Part shown: positions 36,512 to 46,457 of the stretch, piece after piece | How the letters are laid out: the number at the start of each line of letters is the position of its first letter | How positions within the stretch are numbered: position 1 is the first letter of the stretch | Source of the DNA: Natronococcus jeotgali DSM 18795 | GTDB taxonomy: Archaea > Halobacteriota > Halobacteria > Halobacteriales > Natrialbaceae | Length of the DNA stretch: 64,000 bases | NCBI RefSeq assembly: GCF_000337695.1 | Contig: NZ_AOIA01000116.1 | Location: 1-64,000 of the forward strand | Direction of reading: 5' to 3' | Notes under the pieces: model-generated | The model's input: only the letters and a program-made list of their open reading frames with translations | The model's database searches: none | Told to the model about the DNA's origin: nothing | Position numbers and translations under genes: made by a program

Positions 36512-37492
36512 ATGGACGCCTACGAGTTGATCACGCGAAACGCCGACGAGGTCGTAACCGACGAGGAGGTGTGCGAACTCGCGGCCGATCCCGCGGGCAA
36601 GCGCGTCTACGTCGGCTACGAGCCCTCCGGCGTGCTCCACCTGGGACACCTGCTGACGGCCAACAAGCTGATCGACCTCCAGAACGCCGGCATGGAGGTC
36701 GTCGTGTTGCTCGCGGACGTCCACGCCTACCTCAACGGGAAGGGCAGCTTCGAGGAGATCCGCGAGACCGCCGAGCAGATGAAAGCGCAGTTTACCGCCT
36801 ACGGCCTCGAGGAGTCGAACACGGAGTTCGTCTACGGCTCGGAGTTCCAGCTCGACGAGGAGTACACCCTCGACCTCCACGAGCTCGAGCTCTCGACGAC
36901 GATGAACCGCGCCCAGCGCGCGATGGCCGAGCTCCAGTCGGGCGAGACCGCGAAGGTCAGCCACCTCGTCTACCCGCTGATGCAGACGCTCGACATCGAG
37001 TACCTCGACCTGGATCTGGCCGTCGGCGGGCTCGACCAGCGCAAGGTCCACATGCTCGCCCGCGAGGAACTGCCCGAGCTGGGCTACGAGGCCCGCCCGT
37101 GCCTGCACACGCCGATCGTCGCCGACCTCACCAGCGGCGAGGGGAAGATGTCCTCGAGCGAGGGGATCACGATCTCGATGGAGGACTCGACCGACGAGCT
37201 CGAGGAGAAGGTCAACTCGGCCTTCTGCCCGCCCACGCGCGACCCGGAGGGCGACCTCGAGAACCCCGTGCTCGAACTGTTCGAGTACCACGTCTTCCCG
37301 CGCTTCGAGGAGGTCGTCGTCGAACGCCCCGAGAAGTACGGCGGCGACCTGACCTACGAGGAGTACGAGGCCCTGGCCGCCGACCTCGAGTCCGGCGAGC
37401 TCCACCCCGCCGACGCGAAGGGCACCCTCGCGACCTACCTCGACGAGCTGATCGCGCCGGGTCGCGAGAAGCTGCGCGAACTGCGGGGCTGA
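36512..37492 (+). CDS. tyrS: Tyrosyl-tRNA synthetase
   Basis: The 326-aa class I synthetase has the HIGH-type motif HLGHLL, the KMSKS-type loop GKMSSSEG and the Tyr-recognising residues in YVGYEPSGVLHLGH and VGGLDQRKVHMLARE. It is the short archaeal form lacking the bacterial S4 domain. It charges tRNA-Tyr. Confidence 0.96.
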   Translation: MDAYELITRNADEVVTDEEVCELAADPAGKRVYVGYEPSGVLHLGHLLTANKLIDLQNAGMEVVVLLADVHAYLNGKGSFEEIRETAEQMKAQFTAYGLEESNTEFVYGSEFQLDEEYTLDLHELELSTTMNRAQRAMAELQSGETAKVSHLVYPLMQTLDIEYLDLDLAVGGLDQRKVHMLAREELPELGYEARPCLHTPIVADLTSGEGKMSSSEGITISMEDSTDELEEKVNSAFCPPTRDPEGDLENPVLELFEYHVFPRFEEVVVERPEKYGGDLTYEEYEALAADLESGELHPADAKGTLATYLDELIAPGREKLRELRG

Positions 37493-37531
37493 GCCGGCCG
37501 ATTCAAGTGCGATCGCTCCCCTCCCTTCGGT

Positions 37532-38470
37532 ATGAACGACACGCGGCGAGCGATCCTCGAGGCGATCGGCGACGGACCCGTATCGGGTCCCGACCTCGCC
37601 GAGGACCTCGACATTTCGCGGGCGGCCGTCTGGAAACAAATCGACGCGCTGCGCGAGGACGGATTCGAGATCGAGGGCGGCTCGAACGGCTACACGCTAA
37701 CTGACGTCACGACGTACAACGGCCCCGCCGTCGAGTACGGGCTCGAGGCGCCCTTTTCGATCGAGTACCACGACGCGATCACCAGTACCAACGACCGCGC
37801 CCGCGAGCTGGCGACCGACGGGGCCAGCGACGTCGGAGTCCTCGCGGACGAACAGACCGGGAGTCGGGGTCGGCTGAAACGCGAGTGGACCGCGCCGTCG
37901 GGCGGCGTCTGGTTGAGTACCGTCCTCCGGCCCGAGGTCGCGCCGGCTCGCGCGCCCCTGTACACGCTCGCGGCGGCGGTCGCGACCGCGCGGGCGGCTC
38001 GGGAGGCCGGCGTCGACGCCCGCATCAAGTGGCCCAACGACGTCGTCGTGCCCGTCGACGACGAGGGCGGGTACCGCAAGCTCGCGGGGATCCTCACGGA
38101 GATGGAGGGCGAGACCGACCGGATCGCGTGGCTCGTCGTCGGAATCGGCGTCAACGCGAACGTCGACGCCGACGCCCTGCCGCCGGAGGCGACCTCGATC
38201 CGCGCCGAGGCGGGCGACGTCGATCGGCGCGTCTTCGTCCAGCGACTGCTCGAGGAGTTCGACCGCCTCCGGACCGACCTCGAGGGCGTCGTCCCGGCCT
38301 GGCGCGAGCTGGCGCTGACGCTCGGCCAGCGGGTTCGGGTCGAGCGAGCGAGCGACGAACTCGTCGGCGAGGCCGTCGACGTCACCGATAGCGGGGCGCT
38401 GGTCGTCGAGACCGACGACGGCCGGGAGACGGTCTCGGCCGGCGACTGCGAGCACCTGCGGCCGCGCTAG
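37532..38470 (+). CDS. birA: Bifunctional biotin--[acetyl-CoA-carboxylase] ligase / biotin repressor BirA
   Basis: The 312-aa product has an N-terminal winged helix (residues 1-60: TRRAILEAIGDG... SRAAVWKQIDALREDG), a catalytic domain with the biotin/ATP loop GSRGRLKREW, KWPNDVV and GIGVNAN, and a C-terminal SH3-like domain. The HTH marks it as the repressor form, not a stand-alone ligase. The bioY operator at 53.7 kb is its likely target. It converges with uspA, sharing CTAG at the stops. Confidence 0.94.
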   Translation: MNDTRRAILEAIGDGPVSGPDLAEDLDISRAAVWKQIDALREDGFEIEGGSNGYTLTDVTTYNGPAVEYGLEAPFSIEYHDAITSTNDRARELATDGASDVGVLADEQTGSRGRLKREWTAPSGGVWLSTVLRPEVAPARAPLYTLAAAVATARAAREAGVDARIKWPNDVVVPVDDEGGYRKLAGILTEMEGETDRIAWLVVGIGVNANVDADALPPEATSIRAEAGDVDRRVFVQRLLEEFDRLRTDLEGVVPAWRELALTLGQRVRVERASDELVGEAVDVTDSGALVVETDDGRETVSAGDCEHLRPR

Positions 38471-38970
38471 ACGTCCGACGGCTCCGGCGTCTCGCCCTCC
38501 GCGGCCTCGGGCTGGCGGTCGGACTCGGACGCCGACTCCTTTTCGTCCAACCGAACCGTCAGCACGGGTACTGGCGATTGCCTGACGACCCGCTCGGCGA
38601 CGCTACCCAGCAGCAGTCGATCGATCCCGCCGCGACCGTGCGTGCCCATGACCACGAGGTCGCAGCTGTCGGGCGTCGCCTCCCGGACGATCACCTGGCT
38701 CGGCGACCCCTCGATGATCTCCGTCTCGACGGCGACGTCCGGGGGGGCGAGCTCCTCGACGCGCGCGAGCGCGCCCTGACCCTCCGAGCGCAGCGCCTCG
38801 CCGATCCCCTCCCAGGCGGTCTCCATCGGCAGGCCGCCGTAGCTGGCGACGTTGGCGACGTAGATCGCCTTGACCGTCGCGTCGTGAGCGCGCGCGAGGT
38901 CGAAGGCGTACTCGAGCGCGCGCTCGCCCTCCGGCGAACCGTCGGTCGGGACGAGAATGCAGTCGTACAT
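38467..38970 (-). CDS. Universal stress protein (UspA family)
   Basis: The 167-aa product is an ATP-binding Usp: MYDCILVPTDGSPEGERALEYA starts the first strand and helix, and the ATP loop GTHGRGGIDRLLLGSVAERVVRQSPVPVLTVR is complete (GxxGx9GS pattern). A disordered acidic tail follows. A cgttatt TATA-like block lies about 35 bp upstream. Confidence 0.93.
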   Translation of the reverse strand: MYDCILVPTDGSPEGERALEYAFDLARAHDATVKAIYVANVASYGGLPMETAWEGIGEALRSEGQGALARVEELAPPDVAVETEIIEGSPSQVIVREATPDSCDLVVMGTHGRGGIDRLLLGSVAERVVRQSPVPVLTVRLDEKESASESDRQPEAAEGETPEPSDV

Positions 38971-39173
38971 CTGTTACCATATGGCATAACGCCCCGCAAG
39001 TAATAACGTTGTGGTAGTATCGAGCGATTCTCCCGCGAATACTGATAGGTGAGTCTCGAGAAGGGACGATCGGCTCGAGCGGGCGTCGAACCGGAGAGCG
39101 ACGGCACGGCTCGGGGACGCGGTTCGCGGCCGAACCGACGAGCGACGAAAACGGATCGAACGGTCGGGGCGGC

Positions 39174-40877
39174 TCAGAGCCGTTTGCTCACGTAGGGACC
39201 GTCCTGGTGGTAGCCCAGCTTGTTCCGGTAGTACTCCCGCGCACCGATCCCGGAGATGACGCTTACCTTGTCGTAGCCGGCGTCGGCCGCGAGCTCCTCC
39301 GCGCGGGTCATCAGTCGGCGACCGTACCCCCTGTGCTGGTGCTGGCCGGCGTCGCCCTCGTCGCCCATCGCGACCTCGCTCCCGTAGACGTGCAGCTCGC
39401 GGACGAGGGCGGCGTTCTCGAGTTCGGGTCGGAGTCGATCGCCCTCCGGAACCGACGGGGCGCGGCCCGCGGGACCGTCCCCGTGGGGAAATCGGAGCCG
39501 ACAGAACCCGACCAGGAGGTCCTTCTCGAAGTCCTCGACCGAGATGAAGTGTTCGGTGCCGCCGCAGGCGTCGTAGGTCGTCACGTCGAGCTCGACGGTT
39601 TCGGGCTCCTCGTCGTTCATCCCGGCCTCGCGACAGCGGATGCAGTCACAGGACCAGCCGTGCTCGTCCATGCGCTGTCGGGCGAGCTGTCGGAGGTTCG
39701 ACTTCCAGACGCCGGCGTCGATGTAGTCGGCCGGAATGTCCCGCTGGACCCGCTGAAGCCGCGTGTATCGGGGGATCATGTCCTTGATCTCGGCGACCAG
39801 CTCGGCGGCCTCCTCGTTGGAGAGGGGGTCGAACTCCCCCTCGTGCCACCAGTCGTAGGTCGCGGTCCCGCGGACGATCAGCATCGGGTAGATCTTGAGG
39901 TAGTCGGGTTTCCACTGTTCCTGCTCGAACAGCCGGCGGAAGTCCTCGAGACACATCTCCTTGCTCATCCCCGGCTGGCCCGGCATCATGTGGAAGCCGA
40001 CCTTGAAGCCCGCGTTTCGCAGCCGGCGGTTGGCGTCGATCGACGCCTGGGCGCCGTGGCCGCGGTGCATCTCGCGGTTGATTCGCTCGTAGGTCGTCTG
40101 GACGCCGACCTCGACTTTCGTCCCGCCCAGCTCGAGCATGCGGTCGATCTGCTCGGGATCGCACCAGTCGGGCTTGGTCTCGAAGGTCGTCCCGATGTTC
40201 CTGATGTCGTTGGTCTCGTTCTCGGCGATGACGTCCTCGAGGTACTTGAACTCGTACTCCTCGGGGTCCTCGGCGAAGCTGACGCCCTCTGCGGGTTCGG
40301 GCTCCTTGTCGACGTCGTAGTCGTTCATCGCTTCGAGGGCGCGCTTGACGAACCACTCCTGGTAGTCGTGGCTGCGGGCGGTCATCGTCCCACCCATCAG
40401 GATGAGTTCGACCTTGTCGACCGGGTGGCCGATCTCCCGGAGCTGTTCGAGCCGCAGGGTGACCTGGCCGTAGGGGTCGTAGTCGTTCTGAACCCCGCGG
40501 GCCGCCGCGGGCTCCTCGCCCGTGTAGCTCTGGGAGCTCGAGAACTCCGAGTCGGGGCCGCCGGGACAGTAGAGACACTTCCCGTGGGGACAGCGCTCGG
40601 GCGAGGTCATGATCGCGACCGGGGAGACGCCCGAGGCGGTCCGGACCGGTTTGCGCCGGAGCACCGTCTCGAGGTCCTCGCGGTGCTCCTGGGGCGCGTA
40701 GTCCAGCAGCTCCGAGTTCTTCGGCACCTTCGGCGCCGAGTGGTCCGAACACGCCTCGAGCTTGGCTTTCTCGACCTCGTCGCGGTCGATCTCGCCGGCG
40801 AGGATGCGCTCGACGAGCGTCTCGCAGACCCGCTCGAACGCCTCGGTTTCGGTCGGTTCGGGCGTCTCGGTACTCAC
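39174..40877 (-). CDS. elp3: Elp3, tRNA uridine(34) carboxymethylation radical SAM/acetyltransferase
   Basis: The 567-aa product has a radical SAM core with CPHGKCLYC (about residue 100, [4Fe-4S] ligands) and a C-terminal GNAT acetyltransferase domain ending GYGRRLMTRAEELA...YYRNKLGY. Elp3 alone makes cm5U34 in archaeal tRNAs. GTG at 40875-40877 is chosen; an in-frame extension of 94 residues upstream runs into the mnhA promoter region. It is divergent from mnhA. Confidence 0.94.
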   Translation of the reverse strand: MSTETPEPTETEAFERVCETLVERILAGEIDRDEVEKAKLEACSDHSAPKVPKNSELLDYAPQEHREDLETVLRRKPVRTASGVSPVAIMTSPERCPHGKCLYCPGGPDSEFSSSQSYTGEEPAAARGVQNDYDPYGQVTLRLEQLREIGHPVDKVELILMGGTMTARSHDYQEWFVKRALEAMNDYDVDKEPEPAEGVSFAEDPEEYEFKYLEDVIAENETNDIRNIGTTFETKPDWCDPEQIDRMLELGGTKVEVGVQTTYERINREMHRGHGAQASIDANRRLRNAGFKVGFHMMPGQPGMSKEMCLEDFRRLFEQEQWKPDYLKIYPMLIVRGTATYDWWHEGEFDPLSNEEAAELVAEIKDMIPRYTRLQRVQRDIPADYIDAGVWKSNLRQLARQRMDEHGWSCDCIRCREAGMNDEEPETVELDVTTYDACGGTEHFISVEDFEKDLLVGFCRLRFPHGDGPAGRAPSVPEGDRLRPELENAALVRELHVYGSEVAMGDEGDAGQHQHRGYGRRLMTRAEELAADAGYDKVSVISGIGAREYYRNKLGYHQDGPYVSKRL

Positions 40878-40973
40878 TACAGGGGCTTCGTCGCGCGCCG
40901 CGAATAAGCGTGTCGGAGACGCCCGCCAGCGAACGGCGGCCGCGACGCCGATCGTCGCGCATTCCGGGCGAAT

Positions 40974-40980
40974 CGTTAAG
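40974..40980 (+). promoter_or_regulatory. Putative TATA of the Mrp operon
   Basis: gttaagg lies about 31-37 bp before the mnhA ATG at 41011 in the Elp3/mnhA divergent region. Confidence 0.4.
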
Positions 40981-41010
40981 GCCCGGCTGCGGCTATGCTT
41001 ACCAGAGTGA

Positions 41011-43413
41011 ATGAGTCCGGAGCTGTCGATCGTGTTGCTAGCCGTCGTGCTGCCGTTCGCCGCCGCGGGGGCGACGCCGCTTCTGTTCCGCGCGCTCGGC
41101 GAGCGAACGGGATACGTCGGCGCCGCCGTCGCGGCGGCCTGCTTCGGACTGCTCGCCACCCAGTACGGATCCGAGGGTGCCGTCGAACTCTCCTGGATCC
41201 CCTCGCTCGAGGTCGCGCTCCGGTTCTACGTCGACGGGTGGGCGCTGCTGTTCGCCCTGCTCGCGAGCGGGATCGGAACGCTCATCTTCGCGTACTCCGC
41301 GGCGTACATGCACGGCGAGTCGTCGCTGTCCCGGTACTACGCCGCCCTGCTCGCCTTCATGGGGTCGATTCTCGGCGTCGCGCTCGCGGCCGACCTGATC
41401 GCGATCTTCCTGTTCTGGGAACTGACCAGCCTCTGCTCGTTCGTTCTGATCGGCTACCACACCGACGACGAGGAGTCGGCCTACGCCGCCCGGATGGCGA
41501 TGTTCGTCACCGTCGGCGGCGGCCTGTTCCTGCTGGTCGGCTTCCTGTTGCTCTCGCTGGCCGCCGGCGACGCCGTCGGCCCCGCGGCGGCGTTCGACCT
41601 CGCGGCGATGCTCGAGGAGCCCGACGCCGTGGCGACGGCGCTTCGCGATCGGGGGCTGTTCGTCCCCGCGCTCGGGCTGATCGCGGTCGGCGCGGCGGCC
41701 AAGTCCGCGCAGGTGCCGTTGCACTTCTGGCTGCCCAACGCCATGGCGGCGCCGACGCCCGTTTCGGCGTTTCTCCACTCCGCGACGATGGTGAAAGTCG
41801 GCGTCTACCTCGTCGGCCGGGTACGGCCGCTGTTCGCGGGCCCCGAGTGGCTTGTCCTGTTCGCGACGCTCGGGCTCGCGACGATGACCGTCTGTGCGAT
41901 CCTCGCGGTCGCCTCCACGGACATCAAGGAGCTGCTGGCGTACTCGACGGCGAGTCACCTCGGGTTGATGATCGCCGGCTTCGGCTTCACCTCGGTGCTT
42001 GGCGCCGAAACGGGGGTCTTCCACCTGCTCAACCACGCGCTGTTCAAGGCCGCCCTCTTCCTCGTCGCCGGTATCGTCGCCCACGAGACCGGGACCAGAC
42101 GGCTCGCGGAGCTGAGCGGCCTCCGGCGGGATCTCCCGGTGACCGCGCTCGTCGCCGCCGTCGTCGGCCTCAGCATGGCCGGCATCCCGCCGTTCAGCGG
42201 CTTCTACTCGAAGGAACTGCTGTTCGAGGCGGCCGTCGAGGCGGGTCACACCTACGACATCGGCGCCCTCGAGTGGCTCTACCCGGCCGTCGCCGTCTTC
42301 GGGAGCGTCTTCACCGTGCTCTACTCGCTGCGCTTTCTCGCGCTGTTCGTCGGGGAGCGACCGACCGCGCTCGGCGACGTCCACCGGCCGGCCGTACTGT
42401 TGGTGCTCCCGCCGGCCGTCCTCGCCGCGCTCACCGCCGTCGTCAGCGTCGACCCCGAGCTGGCGGTCCGGGCGATCGTCCAGTCGGGAGTCGACGCGAC
42501 GGCCGTCGAGACCCACGAGATGCACGTTTCGCTGCCGACGGAGCTCTCCCCGGCCGTCGCGATGAGCGCCGTGACGATCGGGCTCGGGCTCCTCGCGTAT
42601 CCGTTCTACGACCGGCTCCACCGGGGGATCCGTGCGGTCCTGGCCGCGGTACCGCCGATCGGGGCGAACTGGTGGTACGACGCGACCGTCGCCGCGCTCG
42701 CCGGGGGCGGCGCCCGGCTCGGGGACCGGGTCCACAACGGACTCCTCCGGACGTACGCGACGTGGACGCTGGCCGCGACCAGCCTGCTCGCGCTGTCGGG
42801 GTTCGCGGCGACGGGAACCCCGCTTCCCCTCGAGGTCGGGCTCGAAGCTCCGATCGCGGTCGCGCTCGTGTTGGTGGTCGCGGTCGTGGCGGGACTGGCC
42901 GTGGTCACCGCGCCCTCCCACGTCGCGGGCGTGCTCACGCTCTCGATCCTGGGCTTTATGATCGCGATCTTCTACATCCTCGCCAGCGCGCCCGACCTCG
43001 CGTTGACCCAGCTCGTCGTCGAGACGCTCGTGCTGGTGATCTTCCTGCTCGTGATCGAGGAGATCCCCCGGTACTACGAGGTCGACCTCGGTCGGGTCGT
43101 TCGCGACGCCGCACTCTCGACGCTCGTCGGCGCCACCGCGTTCGTCACGGTACTCGTTACGACCGACGCCCGCCCCGACGGAACGACCGCGATCGCGCGC
43201 TACTACGCGGAGCAGGCCGTTCCGGAGGGCGGCGGAACGAACATCGTCAACGTGATCCTCGTCGACTTCCGCGGTTTCGATACGCTGGGCGAACTCGTCG
43301 TCGTCGCGACCGCCGCCGTCTCGATCATCACGCTGATCGTCATGCGCCCCGACCGCACGAACACGGCCGACGACGCGACCGACTCGGCCGAGACTCGAGG
43401 TGAAACGGAGTGA
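41011..43413 (+). CDS. mnhA: Mrp Na+/H+ antiporter subunit A
   Basis: The 800-aa protein combines the NuoL/ND5-like antiporter core (14 or so helices; FWELTSLCSFVLIGYHT and HSATMVKVGVYLVGR with the Lys/Glu of the proton path) and the C-terminal MbhD/E-like extension (residues 600-790). It is the large subunit of a multi-subunit cation/proton antiporter that also supports pH and Na+ homeostasis. The stop overlaps the mnhB start (GTGA). Confidence 0.93.
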   Translation: MSPELSIVLLAVVLPFAAAGATPLLFRALGERTGYVGAAVAAACFGLLATQYGSEGAVELSWIPSLEVALRFYVDGWALLFALLASGIGTLIFAYSAAYMHGESSLSRYYAALLAFMGSILGVALAADLIAIFLFWELTSLCSFVLIGYHTDDEESAYAARMAMFVTVGGGLFLLVGFLLLSLAAGDAVGPAAAFDLAAMLEEPDAVATALRDRGLFVPALGLIAVGAAAKSAQVPLHFWLPNAMAAPTPVSAFLHSATMVKVGVYLVGRVRPLFAGPEWLVLFATLGLATMTVCAILAVASTDIKELLAYSTASHLGLMIAGFGFTSVLGAETGVFHLLNHALFKAALFLVAGIVAHETGTRRLAELSGLRRDLPVTALVAAVVGLSMAGIPPFSGFYSKELLFEAAVEAGHTYDIGALEWLYPAVAVFGSVFTVLYSLRFLALFVGERPTALGDVHRPAVLLVLPPAVLAALTAVVSVDPELAVRAIVQSGVDATAVETHEMHVSLPTELSPAVAMSAVTIGLGLLAYPFYDRLHRGIRAVLAAVPPIGANWWYDATVAALAGGGARLGDRVHNGLLRTYATWTLAATSLLALSGFAATGTPLPLEVGLEAPIAVALVLVVAVVAGLAVVTAPSHVAGVLTLSILGFMIAIFYILASAPDLALTQLVVETLVLVIFLLVIEEIPRYYEVDLGRVVRDAALSTLVGATAFVTVLVTTDARPDGTTAIARYYAEQAVPEGGGTNIVNVILVDFRGFDTLGELVVVATAAVSIITLIVMRPDRTNTADDATDSAETRGETE

Positions 43414-43874
43414 CGACGATCATCATGCGGACGACCACCCGCGTCGTCGTCCCGATCATTCTAGTCGTCGCCGTCTCCCTGTTCGTGGAGGGGCACAACC
43501 TCCCGGGGGGCGGGTTCATCGCGGGCGTGCTCACGACGACCGCCTTCGTGGTCGTCTACGTCGCGTTCGGGCTCGATTTCCTCGAGCGGGGCGTGCTCGG
43601 CCGCGAGGTCGAGCCCGGCAAGACCCCGTCGCGAGATCGGGTCGTCGCCGCCTACCGTCGACTGTTCGCGGTCGGGCTCGCGCTCGCGGTCGGCAGCGGG
43701 CTAGTGCCGCTCGTGCTCGGCTACCCGTTCCTCTCGCAGTCGTACGTCGTCCTCGAGGGGATCCCGATCTACCACCACCTCGAGGTGGCGAGCGCGCTGG
43801 CGTTCGACTTCGGGGTCTACTGCGTCGTCGTCGGCGGCCTGCTGACGATCCTCTCGGTGGTGGGAGCCGAATGA
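43410..43874 (+). CDS. mnhB: Mrp antiporter subunit B
   Basis: The 154-aa membrane protein has the MnhB motif LFVEGHNLPGGGFIAGVL and about four helices. It starts at GTG in a GTGA overlap with mnhA and is followed by an ATGA overlap with mnhC. Confidence 0.93.
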   Translation: MTTIIMRTTTRVVVPIILVVAVSLFVEGHNLPGGGFIAGVLTTTAFVVVYVAFGLDFLERGVLGREVEPGKTPSRDRVVAAYRRLFAVGLALAVGSGLVPLVLGYPFLSQSYVVLEGIPIYHHLEVASALAFDFGVYCVVVGGLLTILSVVGAE

Positions 43875-44224
43875 CGGCGTTCGTCCTCGCGCTCGTCGTC
43901 GGCGCGCTGTTCGCGCTGGGCACGTTCCTGTTGCTGCGGCGGGACCTGATCAGGGTCGTCTGGGGGCTGGCTATCGTCAGCCAGGCGGCGAACGTCTACC
44001 TGCTGGCGATGGGCGGCATCGTCGAGGGCGGCTTCGAGACGGTTCCGGTGCTGGCCGGCCACGGCGAGGGCGCCCCGCAGACGGCCGACCCGCTGGTTCA
44101 GGCGCTGGTCCTGACCGCCATCGTCATCGGGTTCGGGATGACCGCGTTCGCGCTCGTGCTCTCCTATCGGGTGTACGAGGAACACGACACGCTCGACGCC
44201 TCCGAGCTGGGTGATCGCGGATGA
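43871..44224 (+). CDS. mnhC: Mrp antiporter subunit C (NuoK-like)
   Basis: The 117-aa product has three hydrophobic helices with the NuoK-type Glu in the last segments, ending in an acidic cytoplasmic tail. Sequences VVWGLAIVSQAANVYLLAMGG and TAIVIGFGMTAFALVL are typical. It overlaps mnhB and mnhD (ATGA on both sides). Confidence 0.93.
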   Translation: MTAFVLALVVGALFALGTFLLLRRDLIRVVWGLAIVSQAANVYLLAMGGIVEGGFETVPVLAGHGEGAPQTADPLVQALVLTAIVIGFGMTAFALVLSYRVYEEHDTLDASELGDRG

Positions 44225-45837
44225 TCGCCCAGACCTCGGCCGAGACAGTCGTGATCGCGCCGATGCTGGTCGCTCTCGTCTCGGCCGTCGCCGCGCTTCT
44301 GGCGGGCCGTCGGCGGCGGGTTCGGAGCGTCGTGGCTCTCGGCGGCGTCGTCGGCTACGCGGTCGCCGTCGGTGCGCTGGCCTGGACCGTCGTCCTCGCG
44401 CCGGACGCACCGGGGATCGCGACCTACCAGGTCGGCGGGCTGGCGGCCCCGTTCGGGATCACGCTGGTCGCCGACGCCCTCTCGGCGTTTATGCTGTCGA
44501 TGGTCGCGACGATCGCGCTCGCCTCGATCGTCTTCTCGCGGCGCTATGCCGCCCACTCCGGGTCGCGGACCTTCTACTACCCGCTGTGTTACTTCCTGCT
44601 GCTGGGCGTGACGGGGTCGTTCCTGACGGGCGACCTGTTCAACCTGTTCGTCTGGTTCGAGGTGATGTTGATGGCCAGCTACGTCTTCGTCGCCTACTAC
44701 GGCGGCCCCCAACACACTCGAGCGGCGTTCTGGTACGTCGCGCTCAACCTGCTGGCCTCGGCCGTCTTCCTGCTCGGAGTCGGCGGGATCTACGCGGTGA
44801 CGGGCACCCTCAACATGGCCGACCTCGCCCGGCGACTGGCCGACCCCGCGGCCTACGGGATCGATCCCGTCCCGGTCGTCGGGCTGTTCGCGCTGTTGCT
44901 GTCGGTGTTCGCCATCAAGGCCGGGCTCGTCCCGTTCCAGTTCTGGATCCCCACCGCCTACCGGGCCGCGCCCCCGCCGATCACCGCCCTCTTGGTGGGG
45001 GCGACGAAAAAGGTCGGCATCTACGCCATCGTCCGGCTCTCGTTCACCGTGCTCGCCGGCGCCCAGATCGGGGTCTCCCTCGAGCTACCGATCCCGGGAC
45101 TCGGCGTCGCCGGCGACTCCCCACTGGCGTTCGTCGGCGCCGCCCTGTTCGTCATGGCCGCCGCCAGCATCCTCGTCGGCGGGCTCGGCGCCGTCGGCCG
45201 GGACTCGATCGAGGGCGTCCTCGCGTACTCGAGCATCGGCCAGATCGGCTTCATCGCGATCCCCGTCGCGATCGCGGCGACGACGACCTCGAGCGGGCTC
45301 CGCCAGGTCGCGATCGTCGCCGCGCTCGTCTACGCGCTCAACCACACGCTGGCGAAGGGGCTGCTCTTCCTCGCGGTCGGCGCCGTCCGGAGCGCCACCG
45401 GAACGAGCCGCCTCGCCGAACTGGGCGGGCTCGCGGGGCGGTCGCCGCCGCTCGCGATCGCCTTCTTCGTCGGCTCGCTCGCGCTCGTGGGCATCCCCCC
45501 GCTGTCGGGCTTCTTCGGGAAGTTCCTCGTGTTCGACGCCGCGGCTCGAGCGGGATCGGCGCCGGTACTCGGACTGTTGCTGGGCGGCTCGCTGCTGACG
45601 ATCGCGTACGCGACGCGGGTGTGGAACCGGAGCTTCTGGGGGGCCCGAACCCCGGCGGTCGACGAGGCGACCGTCGACCCGGTGCAGGTCGCCGTCGTCC
45701 TCGCGCTCGCGGGGGCGATCCTCGCCGTCGGCGTCGGCTTCGAACCCGTCTACCGGTTCGCCGAACTCGCCGCGGAGGCCGCGCTCGACGCGGAGGGGTA
45801 CGTCGAGGCGGTCGACCCCGGAGGTGAGCTCGAGTGA
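44221..45837 (+). CDS. mnhD: Mrp antiporter subunit D (NuoN/ND-like)
   Basis: The 538-aa protein is a 14-helix proton-translocating subunit with FNLFVWFEVMLMASYVF, AIKAGLVPFQFWIPTAYR (with the conserved Lys) and LLVGATKKVGIYAIVR, which define the antiporter family. It is fifth to none in length and complete. The stop overlaps mnhE by GTGA. Confidence 0.93.
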   Translation: MIAQTSAETVVIAPMLVALVSAVAALLAGRRRRVRSVVALGGVVGYAVAVGALAWTVVLAPDAPGIATYQVGGLAAPFGITLVADALSAFMLSMVATIALASIVFSRRYAAHSGSRTFYYPLCYFLLLGVTGSFLTGDLFNLFVWFEVMLMASYVFVAYYGGPQHTRAAFWYVALNLLASAVFLLGVGGIYAVTGTLNMADLARRLADPAAYGIDPVPVVGLFALLLSVFAIKAGLVPFQFWIPTAYRAAPPPITALLVGATKKVGIYAIVRLSFTVLAGAQIGVSLELPIPGLGVAGDSPLAFVGAALFVMAAASILVGGLGAVGRDSIEGVLAYSSIGQIGFIAIPVAIAATTTSSGLRQVAIVAALVYALNHTLAKGLLFLAVGAVRSATGTSRLAELGGLAGRSPPLAIAFFVGSLALVGIPPLSGFFGKFLVFDAAARAGSAPVLGLLLGGSLLTIAYATRVWNRSFWGARTPAVDEATVDPVQVAVVLALAGAILAVGVGFEPVYRFAELAAEAALDAEGYVEAVDPGGELE

Positions 45838-46457
45838 GAGTTCGCGCCTGGCCCGTCGCGGGCGTGGCCTTCGGCGTGCTGTGGGTCTTCGTCCGGGGGA
45901 GCACCCTCGAGCCGACGACGCTGCTCGGGCAGTTCCTCGGGGGGCTGGCCGTCGGGCTCCCGATCGCCTACCTCTTCCGTCGGCTCTACGTCGACCGCGT
46001 CGATCTCGGCCGGCTGCTGGGGGTCTCGCCGGCTGTGGCGGGCTATCTCGGCGCGTTCGGATGGGAGCTCGTCCGCGCGAACGTCGACGTGGCCTACCGA
46101 GTGCTGTCGCCGGGGATGCCGATCGAGCCCGACGTGATCCTGGTGCCGCTGCGCGTCGAGTCCGCCGCCGCGGTCACGGTCATCGCCAACAGCATCACGA
46201 TCACGCCGGGGACGGTCACCCTGGACCACGACGGCGACGCGAACGCGCTGTACGTCCACGTGATCGACGGCCGCGCCCCCGCCGACGTCGCCGCGCCGAT
46301 CCGAAGCTGGGAGGACTACGCCCTCGAGATCTTCGACGAACGTCGGTCGCCGACCGACCCGGAACCGGACATCGTCACCGGGCGCGAGGCCGAGGACCGG
46401 GCGCGAGAGCGGGGCGTCGAGCCGGAGTCCGAACGGAGGTCGAGCGACGATGAGTGA
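45834..46457 (+). CDS. mnhE: Mrp antiporter subunit E
   Basis: The 207-aa product starts at GTG within the GTGA overlap and has two hydrophobic helices then the MnhE soluble domain with VIANSITITPGTVTLDHD. Its C-terminus is a longer acidic extension than usual (about 165-207), which is common in halophiles. The next gene overlaps it by 8 bp. Confidence 0.92.
   Translation: MRVRAWPVAGVAFGVLWVFVRGSTLEPTTLLGQFLGGLAVGLPIAYLFRRLYVDRVDLGRLLGVSPAVAGYLGAFGWELVRANVDVAYRVLSPGMPIEPDVILVPLRVESAAAVTVIANSITITPGTVTLDHDGDANALYVHVIDGRAPADVAAPIRSWEDYALEIFDERRSPTDPEPDIVTGREAEDRARERGVEPESERRSSDDE

Noticed and set aside
41038-42921. Antisense frame of 627 codons over mnhA
   Set aside because: It is full of Arg/Glu/Gly repeats produced by the opposite strand of a membrane gene and contains no recognisable motif.
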